Shown here piece after piece: positions 34,093 to 41,945 of a stretch of 64,000 bases of DNA. Below the pieces are notes generated by a model. It saw nothing but the letters and a program-made list of their open reading frames with translations. It was not told the DNA's origin and made no database searches. Within the stretch, counting starts at the first letter, position 1; the number at the start of each line of letters is the position of its first letter. The DNA comes from DATCLS01 sp036563805. Its GTDB lineage: Bacteria; Actinomycetota; Acidimicrobiia; Acidimicrobiales; VFJN01. The stretch is from positions 52,296 to 116,295 of the forward strand of contig DATCLS010000029.1 of NCBI GenBank assembly GCA_036563805.1, given 5' to 3'. The position numbers were made by a program, and so were the translations under genes.

Positions 34093-34908
34093 ATGGAGGA
34101 GCGCGCCCTGTTCGTTCGCGACGGCGACGCCTTCGTCGGCACGATCCTGACCCAGGGCAGCTGGGATCCGGGCGCGGCGAACGGCGCCATGGTGCTGGCC
34201 CTGCTCGGCCACTGCCTCGAGGACGTCCCGACGCTGGTGCCGATGACGGTCAGCCGGTTCACCACCGACCTGGTCCGCCCAGTGCCGCTCGGCCGGCGGC
34301 TGCGGGTCACCGCCGATGTCGTGCGGGAGGGCAAGAAGATCCAGGTGGTCGAGCTGCGCCTGGTGGCCGAGGGGGCGGGCGGCGAGGCCGTCGAGCACGT
34401 GCGGGCCACCGTCCTGCGGCTGCGGGACGCCGATCTGTCCGGACGCGACGACGTGCCGGCCAGCACCACCGATGTCCGGCCGGCCGACGCCCTCGAGCCG
34501 GTGGCCGAGGCCGAGCCCGTCCGCCAGCCCGGCGCCGACCTCCCCGGCTTCCTCCGCGCCGTCGACATGCGCCGGGCGCGGCGCCGGGATCGGCCCGGCT
34601 ACGGCTGGTGGGTGCGGCTGGAGGCGGCGGTGGTGGCCGGCGAGCCGGTCCGCCCCACGTCGCTGCTGACGCTCGGCTTCGACATCTCCAACCTCATCGG
34701 GCTGGAGGAGGTCAGCGCCGCGGTCACGATGATCAACCCGGACGTCACCGCCCACGTGCTGCGGCCCCCGGTGGGGGAGTGGCTGGCGGTGACCGGCGAC
34801 ACCCGGGTCAACCCCGCCCTGGGGCGGGGCGTGTCGACGGCCGAGCTGAGCGACGGGGACGGGATCTTCGCCCTGACGTCGGTGTCGCAGCTGGTGCAAC
34901 CGCGCTGA
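34093..34908 (+). CDS. Acyl-CoA thioesterase-like double hotdog protein
   Basis: A 271-residue protein of the TesB-like thioesterase superfamily. ILTQGSWDPGAANGAMVLAL then LLGHCLEDVPTLVPMTVSRF is the N-terminal hotdog start; ADVVREGKKIQVVELRLVAE follows in the first hotdog; TSLLTLGFDISNLIGLEE and NPDVTAHVLRPPVGEWLAVT belong to the second. It probably hydrolyses acyl-CoA of medium or branched chains. ATG 34093 lies in a very short divergent promoter region shared with a TetR gene. Confidence 0.83.
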   Translation: MEERALFVRDGDAFVGTILTQGSWDPGAANGAMVLALLGHCLEDVPTLVPMTVSRFTTDLVRPVPLGRRLRVTADVVREGKKIQVVELRLVAEGAGGEAVEHVRATVLRLRDADLSGRDDVPASTTDVRPADALEPVAEAEPVRQPGADLPGFLRAVDMRRARRRDRPGYGWWVRLEAAVVAGEPVRPTSLLTLGFDISNLIGLEEVSAAVTMINPDVTAHVLRPPVGEWLAVTGDTRVNPALGRGVSTAELSDGDGIFALTSVSQLVQPR

Positions 34909-34921
34909 GGGGGGCCTTCGC

Positions 34922-35812
34922 TCACGCCTCGAAGGTGTGGGGGAGGTGGGCCAGGGCGGCCTCGGCGTAGACGCGGGCGCCGGTGCGCACGCCGTAGGCG
35001 AGGTCCTCGAGCAGGGCGGCCCGGGCGTAGAACGCGGCCCGGTCGTGGTCGGCCGCCGACCAGGGGGCGTCGTAGTGGGCCAGGGTCCGGTCGTAGGCGG
35101 CCGGTCCCAGGTCGCGCAGGATCAGCGCCAGGTCGCGGGCGGGGTCGGTCAGCGCCGCGTCGGTCCAGTCGATGACGGCGGTGAGGGCGCCGGTCGCGGG
35201 GTCGACGAGCAGGTGCTCGGCGCCGAGGTCGTTGTGGCAGAAGACCCGGCGGGCGGGGGCGGGCGGGTGCGGGGCGGCCAGGAAGCCCTCGACCCGCCGG
35301 CGGGCGGCGGGGTCGAGGTGGTCGGCGATGGCTTCGTAGTCGCGGGCGGCGTCCTCAAGCCACGCCGCCGGCGGGTGGTCGTCGGGCGGGGCCAGCGCGG
35401 CGAGCGCCGCCTGCGTCGCCCGCGCCGCCGGCGTCTTCGGTGTCGCCGGGTCGGCCCGGTGCAGGACGGCGAGCAGCTCGCCCAGCGGGGCGCCGAGCGT
35501 CTCGGGGCGGGCGACCGGGTGCACGTTGAGCGGTCGGCCCGGCAGCTTGCGGTAGGCGAGGGCGCCGGTCGCGGGGTCGGCGAACACCGGCTCGGGGACC
35601 GGGATCGGCGAGAGCTCGGCCACCTCGGCGAGCAGGGCGGCCTCCCGGCGGACCGCCTCGCCGTCGCCGGGCTCCCTGGCCACCCGGACGATCAGCTCGC
35701 CGTCGACCTCGTACACGACGTTGTCGGTGCCGGCGGCCAGCCTGATCACCCGGTCGGTCGCGACCGGACGCCCGAGGTGCCGGGCCGCGATCGCCCGCAC
35801 GTCCGCGCTCAC
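34922..35812 (-). CDS. Aminoglycoside-phosphotransferase-like kinase
   Basis: A 296-residue APH/choline-kinase-fold protein. It has IRLAAGTDNVVYEVDGELIV, RVAREPGDGEAVRREAALLA (Lys/Glu pair region), the catalytic loop FCHNDLGAEHLLVD (Brenner HxDxxxxN-like, about 196-210) and the metal motif IDWTDAALTDPARDLA. It transfers phosphate from ATP to a small molecule. Drug resistance should not be assumed: most soil members phosphorylate unknown metabolites. It is convergent with the thioesterase gene. Confidence 0.83.
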   Translation of the reverse strand: MSADVRAIAARHLGRPVATDRVIRLAAGTDNVVYEVDGELIVRVAREPGDGEAVRREAALLAEVAELSPIPVPEPVFADPATGALAYRKLPGRPLNVHPVARPETLGAPLGELLAVLHRADPATPKTPAARATQAALAALAPPDDHPPAAWLEDAARDYEAIADHLDPAARRRVEGFLAAPHPPAPARRVFCHNDLGAEHLLVDPATGALTAVIDWTDAALTDPARDLALILRDLGPAAYDRTLAHYDAPWSAADHDRAAFYARAALLEDLAYGVRTGARVYAEAALAHLPHTFEA

Positions 35813-35962
35813 GTCGTCCCGCTCGATCCCCGCATGCTGCCAGACCCGGGACGCTCGGCCGGGGTCGGGAGGGCCGAAAGGCGCAGGTTGGGCGCCAACG
35901 GCCTAGCGTGGTCGTACCGGCGCTCGGCCACTCGGGCCGGGTCGGCAACCGAAGAGAGACAG

Positions 35963-36163
35963 ATGTCAACAGGTACCGTGAAGTTCTTCAACGATCAGAA
36001 GGGCTTCGGATTCATCTCCCGCGAAGACGGCGACGACGTCTTCGTCCACTTCTCGAACATCGACGGCGACGGTCACAAGACCCTGACCGAGGGCGACCGC
36101 GTGGAGTTCGAGGTGGGTCCCGGCCGCAAGGGCGAGGAGGCCCGCAACGTCCGGGTGATCTGA
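35963..36163 (+). CDS. cspA: Cold shock domain RNA chaperone
   Basis: A 66-residue single CSD protein, MSTGTVKFFNDQKGFGFISR, with RNP1 KGFGFI and RNP2 VFVHFSNI. It binds single-stranded nucleic acid and melts RNA structure, and in actinobacteria is often constitutive. ATG 35963 follows a GAAGAGAGAC site. The gene stands alone: divergent upstream of the kinase gene and closed by a strong intrinsic terminator. Confidence 0.95.
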   Translation: MSTGTVKFFNDQKGFGFISREDGDDVFVHFSNIDGDGHKTLTEGDRVEFEVGPGRKGEEARNVRVI

Positions 36164-36186
36164 GCGCCGCCAGGCACGACGACGAC

Positions 36187-36224
36187 CGGACCGCCGGCCC
36201 TCGGGCCGGCGGTCCGCCGTTTTG
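36187..36224 (+). terminator. Intrinsic terminator of the cold shock gene
   Basis: CGGACCGCCGGCCC (36187-36200) pairs perfectly with GGGCCGGCGGTCCG (36203-36216) around a 2-nt turn, followed by CCGTTTTGG. A true GC stem plus T-run, 24 nt after the stop. Confidence 0.85.
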
Positions 36225-36306
36225 GCCCGGGGTCGACCCGGCGCGCCGAACCTGGGTGACCGAGACACCCCGGTTTCGGTGGGGGTGGGGCGGGCAGGCT
36301 GGGGGC

Positions 36307-37323
36307 GTGGCCGGAGGCGATCGGGCCGAGAACGATCGGGCCGAGGGCGATCGGGGCGAGCACCGGGAGGGTGGCGCCGCCGACGAGCCGGCGCTCGGCC
36401 CCACGTGGCGCCTGGGCGGGGCCGAGGTCCGGGTGGGCACGTGCTCGTGGGCCGACAAGACCCTCGTGCGGAACACGGACTGGTACCCCAAGCGGACGAT
36501 GTCGGCCGCCGAGCGGCTCCGCTACTACGCCGGGCGGTTCTCGCTGGTGGAGGCCGACAGCACCTACTACCGGCCGCCGTCCCGCCAGCTGACGGGCGCC
36601 TGGGCCGAGCGCACGCCCCCGGGGTTCGTCATGAACGTCAAGGCGTACTCGCTGATGACCGGCCACCCGACGAAGCCCGACACGCTGTGGCCCGACATCC
36701 GGGAGGCCTTGGACGAGGACGCCGCGGGCAAGCGCAACGTCTACCCCCACCACCTGCCCGACGACGCCGTCGAGGAGGTGTGGCGGCGGTTCGTCGACGG
36801 CGTGACGCCGCTGGTCGAGGCCGGGCGGCTGGGGGCGGTGCTGCTCCAGTACCCGCCGTGGTTCACGCCCAAGAGGGCCAACCGCGAGGAGCTGGCCCGG
36901 GCCCGCGAGCGCCTGGGCGACCTGCCGGCGTGCGTCGAGCTCCGGTCGCCGCGCTGGCTCGCCCCCGACGACCGCGACCGCACGCTGGGCTGGCTCGCCG
37001 ACCACGACCTGGCGCTCGTGGTGGTCGACGCCCCCAGGGCCAGCGGGCTGCCCCGGGTGGTCACGGCCACGACCGACCTGGCGGTCGTCCGGTTCCACGG
37101 GCGGGCGGACGACACATGGAGGTCGGGCGCGGCCACGGCCGCCGAGCGGTTCCGCTACCTGTACGACAAGAGCCAGCTCCGGCCCTGGGTCGACCGGGTC
37201 GCCGAGCTGGCAAAGCGGGCCGAGCGGGTCCACCTGCTGCTCAACAACTGCTATGAGGACTACGGCGTGCGCAACGCCCAGGACCTCAACGACCTGCTCG
37301 ACGAGCGCCTCGGCGGGGGCTGA
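36307..37323 (+). CDS. DUF72 family protein
   Basis: A 338-residue TIM-barrel-like DUF72 protein: RVGTCSWADKTLVRNTDWYP, LVEADSTYYRPPSRQLTGAW, AVLLQYPPWFTPKRANREEL and VVRFHGRADDTW ... LNNCYEDYGVRNAQDLNDLL. The family function is unknown. GTG 36307 is the likely start; the head (about 4-20) is built from three 15-bp tandem repeats (36318-36362; DRAEN/DRAEG/DRGEH) and is hydrophilic. It is convergent with the next TetR gene. Confidence 0.85.
   Translation: MAGGDRAENDRAEGDRGEHREGGAADEPALGPTWRLGGAEVRVGTCSWADKTLVRNTDWYPKRTMSAAERLRYYAGRFSLVEADSTYYRPPSRQLTGAWAERTPPGFVMNVKAYSLMTGHPTKPDTLWPDIREALDEDAAGKRNVYPHHLPDDAVEEVWRRFVDGVTPLVEAGRLGAVLLQYPPWFTPKRANREELARARERLGDLPACVELRSPRWLAPDDRDRTLGWLADHDLALVVVDAPRASGLPRVVTATTDLAVVRFHGRADDTWRSGAATAAERFRYLYDKSQLRPWVDRVAELAKRAERVHLLLNNCYEDYGVRNAQDLNDLLDERLGGG
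36318..36362. repeat. 15-bp tandem repeat, three copies, inside the DUF72 gene
   Basis: Units at 36318-36332, 36333-36347 and 36348-36362 share CGATCGGGSCGAG. They keep frame and encode a charged RAE/DRG-rich head. Confidence 0.7.
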
Positions 37324-37352
37324 CGCACCGGCCAGGGCGGGCCCGCCCGCCC

Positions 37353-37955
37353 CTAGCCCCCCTCGTCCTCCTGGTCGTCCTCGGGCTCGAGCCGCGCGAT
37401 GAGCCGGGAGATGGCCGCCAGGGCGGCGTCGTGGCCGACGGTCATGCCCATGGCCTGCTCGCGGACGATGACACGCGCGACGCCGCCCAGGGCGATGACC
37501 GCCAGCTCGGGCGGGAACAGCTCGGTGTCGACCCCGTACCGCCGCCACAGCTCGGTGAAGCCGGCGATCTGGACCCGCTGGAAGTCCGCCGACATCTCGA
37601 CCAGCGCCTTCCGCACCGCCGGCCGGTGGTTGCTCAGGGCGACCAGCTCCACCGTGAGCGACGTGCCCCGAGGGTCGAGGTGCTGCTGCCAGAGCGTGCG
37701 CAGCGGCCGGGGCGACGCGAGCGCAGCGGCGAACTGCCGCTTCGAGTGCTCCACGCCCCGCTGCAGCAGGGCCACGAACAGGTCGTCGAGCGTCGGGAAG
37801 TAGTAGTGCACGAGCGGCGCCTGCACGCCGGCCTCGGCGCCGATGCTGCGCGACGTCACCCCGGCGTAGCCGTGCTCGAGCATCACGCGCGCCGCAGCGT
37901 CGAGGATCAGCGACCGCTTCGCCTCCGCTCGTGCTCCACTGCGCGCCCGGGCCAT
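37353..37955 (-). CDS. TetR family regulator of the LuxE/LuxC-type operon
   Basis: A 200-residue regulator with HTH AARVMLEHGYAGVTSRSIGA then EAGVQAPLVHYYFPTLDDLF (about 22-60). Divergent from the LuxE-like gene with 62 bp between starts. That space contains AAGTTTGAACAAATGTTATA, an AT-rich partial dyad, so autoregulation plus control of the operon is the natural reading. The effector is unknown, possibly an acyl compound. Confidence 0.87.
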   Translation of the reverse strand: MARARSGARAEAKRSLILDAAARVMLEHGYAGVTSRSIGAEAGVQAPLVHYYFPTLDDLFVALLQRGVEHSKRQFAAALASPRPLRTLWQQHLDPRGTSLTVELVALSNHRPAVRKALVEMSADFQRVQIAGFTELWRRYGVDTELFPPELAVIALGGVARVIVREQAMGMTVGHDAALAAISRLIARLEPEDDQEDEGG

Positions 37956-37993
37956 GGCTGGAGGCTACGAGACGACGACCCGCCCAAAGTTTG

Positions 37994-38003
37994 AACAAAT
38001 GTT
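37994..38003. promoter_or_regulatory. AACA-AA-TGTT dyad in the TetR/LuxE-like divergent promoter
   Basis: A short dyad AACAAATGTT (37994-38003) in the only AT-rich part of the 62-bp divergent region. It may be the TetR operator overlapping the promoters. Confidence 0.4.
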
Positions 38004-38017
38004 ATAAGTTCGTCGGC

Positions 38018-39373
38018 ATGGCCTCAGCACTGGACCGCCTGCTCGGGCTCCGGGACGCGCCCGACCGCTTCGACATCCCGCCCGCCGAGCTGCTCCCGCT
38101 GCAGCTCGACGCCGCCAACCAGCGGCTCGAGGAGCAGGTCGGCCAGATCCCGCTCCTCGCCAACCGGGTGGAGGCCGCCGGCGTCACGGCGATCACGTCG
38201 GCCGCCGACCTGGTGCCGCTGCTGTTCGCCCACAACACGTACAAGACCTACGCCGAGCCCTGGCTCACCGGCGGCAAGTGGGACCGGATGGCCCGGTGGC
38301 TGGCCACCGTGTCGACCTACGAGCCGAGCGACCCGACCGGCGCCACCTTCGCCGACGTCGAGGGCCTGGACGAGTGGGTGGCCCGCCTCGAGGACGAGGG
38401 CCGCTACGTCTCGTGCTCCAGCGGCACCACCGGCAAGCCGGCCATGCTGGGCGCCACAGCCGCCGACCTGGAGTTCGGCGCCCAGTCGAACGTGGCGGGC
38501 TTCACCTGGACGACCGGCATCGAGCCGGCGCAGGACCGCACGTTCTTCGGCCTCGGTCCGCGGACCACCGTCACCCGCAACGAGCGCATCCGCCAGGCGA
38601 TGGCCGACGCCTTCGGCTCCACCGTCCACGAGCCGTACCAGCTGCCGGTCGCGCCGATCACCACGGGCTCGGTGATGGCCATGATCATGCTCCGCCGGCG
38701 CATCGCCGAGGGCAGCGCCGCGCCCAGCGAGGTGGCGGAGTTCGAGCGCCTGACGAACGAGCGGCAGGCGAGCATGGAGGCGGCCCGGGCCGATGCCATC
38801 GAGGCGCTGATCGCGGCGCGCGACCAGAAGCTGCTGCTCACCGGGTTCTTCCCCAGCGTGTACCCGCTGGCCGTGGGCGTGCGGGAGCGGGGCTACGGGG
38901 CCGGCGACTTCCGGCCCGACAACGCCATGCTCACCGGCGGCGGCCTCAAGGGCGCGCAGCTGCCGCCCGACTACCGGGAGGTCGTCTTCGAGACGTTCGG
39001 GCTGGCGGAGGAGCGGGTGTTCCACCTGTACTCCATGCAGGAGATCAACACGCCGTTCCCCAAGTGCCGGGCCCGCCGCTACCACGTCGCCCCGTGGGTG
39101 CTGGCGCTGCCGCTCGACCCGCCGGGCGAGCGGCTGCTCGACGCCGGCGGCGGCGAGATCGAGGCGCGCGCCGCCTTCCTGGACCTGTCGTTGGAGGGCC
39201 GCTGGGGCGGGGTCATCTCCGGCGACCGGGTGCGCATCGACGTCCGGCCCTGCGCCTGCGGGCACCAGGGACCGCACATCGGCGAGGACATCGTGCGCTT
39301 CGCCGACCTGGAGGGCGGCGACAAGATCACCTGCGCCGGCACGATCGACGCCTACGTGCGGGGGGCGGCGTGA
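38018..39373 (+). CDS. LuxE/acyl-protein synthetase-like adenylate-forming enzyme
   Basis: A 451-residue protein with the ATP-binding signature YVSCSSGTTGKPAMLG (about 127-142), SVMAMIMLRRRIAEG and late LTGGGLKGAQLPPDYREVVF, HLYSMQEINTPFPKC. The layout is that of LuxE-type acyl-protein synthetase/PaaK-like ligases that activate a carboxylic acid and pass the acyl group on. ATG 38018 sits after an AT-rich promoter. Its stop overlaps the GTG of the LuxC-like gene (GTGA), so the two enzymes are translated together, as expected for a fatty acid reductase pair. The chain length of the substrate is unknown. Confidence 0.82.
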   Translation: MASALDRLLGLRDAPDRFDIPPAELLPLQLDAANQRLEEQVGQIPLLANRVEAAGVTAITSAADLVPLLFAHNTYKTYAEPWLTGGKWDRMARWLATVSTYEPSDPTGATFADVEGLDEWVARLEDEGRYVSCSSGTTGKPAMLGATAADLEFGAQSNVAGFTWTTGIEPAQDRTFFGLGPRTTVTRNERIRQAMADAFGSTVHEPYQLPVAPITTGSVMAMIMLRRRIAEGSAAPSEVAEFERLTNERQASMEAARADAIEALIAARDQKLLLTGFFPSVYPLAVGVRERGYGAGDFRPDNAMLTGGGLKGAQLPPDYREVVFETFGLAEERVFHLYSMQEINTPFPKCRARRYHVAPWVLALPLDPPGERLLDAGGGEIEARAAFLDLSLEGRWGGVISGDRVRIDVRPCACGHQGPHIGEDIVRFADLEGGDKITCAGTIDAYVRGAA

Positions 39374-40803
39374 GCGGGGCCGGTGCGGCCGGAGTCGGGG
39401 GCGGCCGGCTGCACGCCCCCTTCTTCGTGCGGGGCGAGGTGATCGCCGACGCCGCCGTGACCCACACGTCCCGCGACCTGGGCGCCGACTTCACCACGCC
39501 CGCGCTCGACCTCGACCGGGTCGTGCAGCCCCGGTCGGAGCTGCCGCCGCTGCTCGACGTCAAGCTGGCCGAGATCATCGACTTCCTGGTCGAGGCCGGC
39601 ACGGCGCTCGACCTCGACCGCAACCCCTACCTGCAGGAGTGCCTCGAGCTGGTGGCGGCGACGAACCCGCTGCCCCGGCGGGTCGTCGAGAACCTGTACC
39701 GCTCCGCCCCCCGCCTCCTGGCCCGGGACTCGCTGGAGGCGATGGTGGCGTCCAACTTCCCCGACCCGGCCGTGCTCGACGGCTGGGTGACCCGGGTCGA
39801 CAAGCTCGGCAACCGCGGGCACGTGCGGGCGTTCCCGCCCCGGATGGTCCACATGCTGGCCGGCAACGCCCCGGCCGGCTGCATCGCCTCGATCGCCCAG
39901 GGGGCGCTGGTCAAGGCCGTCAACCTGTTCAAGATGCCGTCCAGCGATCCGTTCACGACGGTGGCGGTGCTGCGGACGCTGGCCGACATCGACCGTGACC
40001 ACCCCGTGGTCCGGTCGATGGCCGCCGTCTACTGGGAGGGCGGCGACGAGGCCGTCGAGCGCACGATCTACCGGCCCCAGTTCTTCGACCGGATCGTGGC
40101 CTGGGGCGGCGGGCCGGCGATCCGCAACGTCATCCGGTACCTCGGCCCCGGCATCCAGCTGGTGTCGTTCGACCCGAAGTCGTCGATCTCGCTGATCGGT
40201 CGCGAGGTGTTCGCCTCGCCGGAGGTCGTGGCCGACGTCGCCGAGCGGGTCGCCGCCGACACGACCGTATACAACCAGGAGGCCTGCCTGGCCAGCCGGT
40301 TCGTGTTCATAGAGGGGGAGCGCGACCAGGTCGAGGGCTTCTGCGCGGCGCTGGCCGAGCGGCTCGCCGTCGACCGTGAGTTCGCCTCGGCGGTGGCACC
40401 CCCGCCGCCGGCGGAGGTCCGGGACGAGGTCGAGGTCATGGCCGCCATGGGCGACGTGGCGGTGTGGGGCGGCTTCGACGGGCGGGGACTCGTGATCCTG
40501 TCCGACGAGCCGGTCGACTTCCACCCGTCGAACAAGACGTCGAACGTCGTGCGGGTCCCGTCGCTCGACGACGCCGTCCGCTACGTGAACGTGGCGACGC
40601 AGACGATCGGCGTCTACCCGTGGAGCCGGAAGGCCGCGCTGCGCGACCGCCTGGCCAGCGCCGGCGGCCAGCGGGTGTGTCGGGTCGGCACCGCCAACCG
40701 GCACGTGCCCGGAGGGCCGCACGACGCCATGTACGCCCTCCACCGCTTCGTCCACTGGATGGGCGACGACGACATCGAGCTGTCCGGCGACGGCGGGGTC
40801 TGA
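39370..40803 (+). CDS. LuxC-like acyl-CoA/acyl-protein reductase
   Basis: A 477-residue aldehyde-dehydrogenase-fold reductase of the LuxC family. It has HMLAGNAPAGCIASIAQGAL then VKAVNLFKMPSSDPFTTVAV (cofactor region), SFDPKSSISLIG, and YNQEACLASRFVF with the probable catalytic Cys of the acyl-enzyme. The C-terminal part has VDFHPSNKTSNVVRVPSLDD and PYARDRL-like end. LuxC reduces an activated acyl group to an aldehyde with NADPH. GTG 39370 overlaps the upstream stop; the aldo/keto reductase gene follows three bases later. Unlike lux operons, there is no luxAB here. Confidence 0.85.
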   Translation: MSGAGAAGVGGGRLHAPFFVRGEVIADAAVTHTSRDLGADFTTPALDLDRVVQPRSELPPLLDVKLAEIIDFLVEAGTALDLDRNPYLQECLELVAATNPLPRRVVENLYRSAPRLLARDSLEAMVASNFPDPAVLDGWVTRVDKLGNRGHVRAFPPRMVHMLAGNAPAGCIASIAQGALVKAVNLFKMPSSDPFTTVAVLRTLADIDRDHPVVRSMAAVYWEGGDEAVERTIYRPQFFDRIVAWGGGPAIRNVIRYLGPGIQLVSFDPKSSISLIGREVFASPEVVADVAERVAADTTVYNQEACLASRFVFIEGERDQVEGFCAALAERLAVDREFASAVAPPPPAEVRDEVEVMAAMGDVAVWGGFDGRGLVILSDEPVDFHPSNKTSNVVRVPSLDDAVRYVNVATQTIGVYPWSRKAALRDRLASAGGQRVCRVGTANRHVPGGPHDAMYALHRFVHWMGDDDIELSGDGGV

Positions 40804-40805
40804 CG

Positions 40806-41774
40806 ATGGGGCTCGACCAGCGGATCCTGGGCCGATCCGGCCTGCGGGTGAGCGACGCCTGCCTGGGCACGATGACCTTCGGCACCAGCTGGGGCTTCGG
40901 TGCCGACGAGGCCACGTGCCGGGAGATCTACGCCGCCTTCCGGGAGGCGGGCGGCACCTTCGTCGACACCGCCAACAACTACACGAACGGCGAGAGCGAG
41001 GAGATCCTCGGCCGCCTCCTCGCCGGCGAGCGCGACGAGGTCGTGGTGTCGACCAAGTTCACGCTGCCCACCGCCGCCGACCCCAACAGCGGCGGCAGCC
41101 ACCGCAAGAGCCTGCGCCGGAGCGTCGAGACGAGCCTGCGCCGGCTCGGCACCGACTACATCGACCTGCTCTACGTGCACGCCTGGGACCAGCACACGCC
41201 GGTCGACGAGACGCTGCGGGCGCTGGACGACCTGGTGGCGGCCGGCACGGTGCTGGCCGTGGGCGTGAGCAACACGCCGGCGTGGGTCATCGCCCGCTCC
41301 GACCTGCTCGCCGAGATGCGGGGCTGGGCCCGGTTCTGCAGCGTCCAGCTCCAGTACGGGCTGGCGTCCCGGACCGCCGAGCGCGAGCTGCTGCCCATGG
41401 CCCGGGCGCTGGGCCTGCACGTGGCCGGGTGGGGACCGCTGGGCCGCGGGCTCCTGGCCGGCAAGCCCCCGCCGGCAGGGCGGCCGTCGCTGTCGCCGAC
41501 GGTCCGGGCGGTCGTGGGCGAGGTGGCCAAGGTGGCGGCCGAGCTCGGGACCGAGCCGGCGGCGGTGGCACTGGCCTGGGTCTGGCACCGGGGCGTCACG
41601 CCGGTGATCGGGGCGCGGACCGTCGAACAGGTCCGGGCCAACCTGCGGGCGGCCGACCTGCGGCTGGACGACGAGCACCTGGCCCGGCTCGACGCCGTGT
41701 CGGCGGTGCGGCTCGGCTACCCGCACGACTTCGTACGGGAGCGGTTCCCGATGCTGATCGCCGAGGACCGCTAG
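40806..41774 (+). CDS. Aldo/keto reductase
   Basis: A 322-residue NADPH-dependent AKR. It shows GLRVSDACLGTMTFGTSWGF, TFVDTANNYTNGESEEILGR (Asp and Tyr of the catalytic tetrad), VVSTKFTLP (Lys), YIDLLYVHAWDQHTPVDETL (His), and NADP site residues near VIGARTVEQVRANLRAADLR. It could reduce the aldehyde made by the LuxC-like enzyme to an alcohol or act on a related carbonyl. It starts three bases after the LuxC-like stop and is the last gene of the operon. Confidence 0.9.
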   Translation: MGLDQRILGRSGLRVSDACLGTMTFGTSWGFGADEATCREIYAAFREAGGTFVDTANNYTNGESEEILGRLLAGERDEVVVSTKFTLPTAADPNSGGSHRKSLRRSVETSLRRLGTDYIDLLYVHAWDQHTPVDETLRALDDLVAAGTVLAVGVSNTPAWVIARSDLLAEMRGWARFCSVQLQYGLASRTAERELLPMARALGLHVAGWGPLGRGLLAGKPPPAGRPSLSPTVRAVVGEVAKVAAELGTEPAAVALAWVWHRGVTPVIGARTVEQVRANLRAADLRLDDEHLARLDAVSAVRLGYPHDFVRERFPMLIAEDR

Positions 41775-41806
41775 GCAGGGCCCGCCGGCGGGCCGGCCCG
41801 CCCTGC
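41775..41806 (+). terminator. Hairpin after the aldo/keto reductase gene
   Basis: GCAGGGC (41775-41781) and GCCCTGC (41800-41806) are exact arms directly after the TAG stop, with GC-rich inner pairing (GGCCGGCCC). No T-run. Confidence 0.4.
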
Positions 41807-41872
41807 GGCGCCGACCGGGGCGACGGCGGCCGGGCCGGGGGCCGGCCGAGCTCGCCGCAGATCCACCAGGCC

Positions 41873-41935
41873 GGACGAGGACGCCGCAGCGGGGGAGCAG
41901 ATCCGGCAGAAGCGCCGGACCACCTGGGCGGGCAC
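41873..41935 (-). pseudogene. N-terminal relic of a molybdopterin-type oxidoreductase
   Basis: On the minus strand, from GTG 41935, the text reads VPAQVVRRFCRICSP; one base removed just after gives C-G-V-L-V. FCRICxxxCGxxV is the [4Fe-4S] head of molybdopterin-dependent oxidoreductases of this phylum. The frame is broken at once and no downstream domain is present before the AKR gene end. The relic begins right after the P450 stop on the same strand, so it may be the stump of a lost operon partner. Short match, so low confidence. Confidence 0.3.
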
Positions 41936-41945
41936 GGTCGCCGCC

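Noticed and set aside
34922..35812. Aminoglycoside resistance gene
   Set aside because: Only the kinase fold is shown; nothing ties it to drugs, and the neighbours are not resistance genes.
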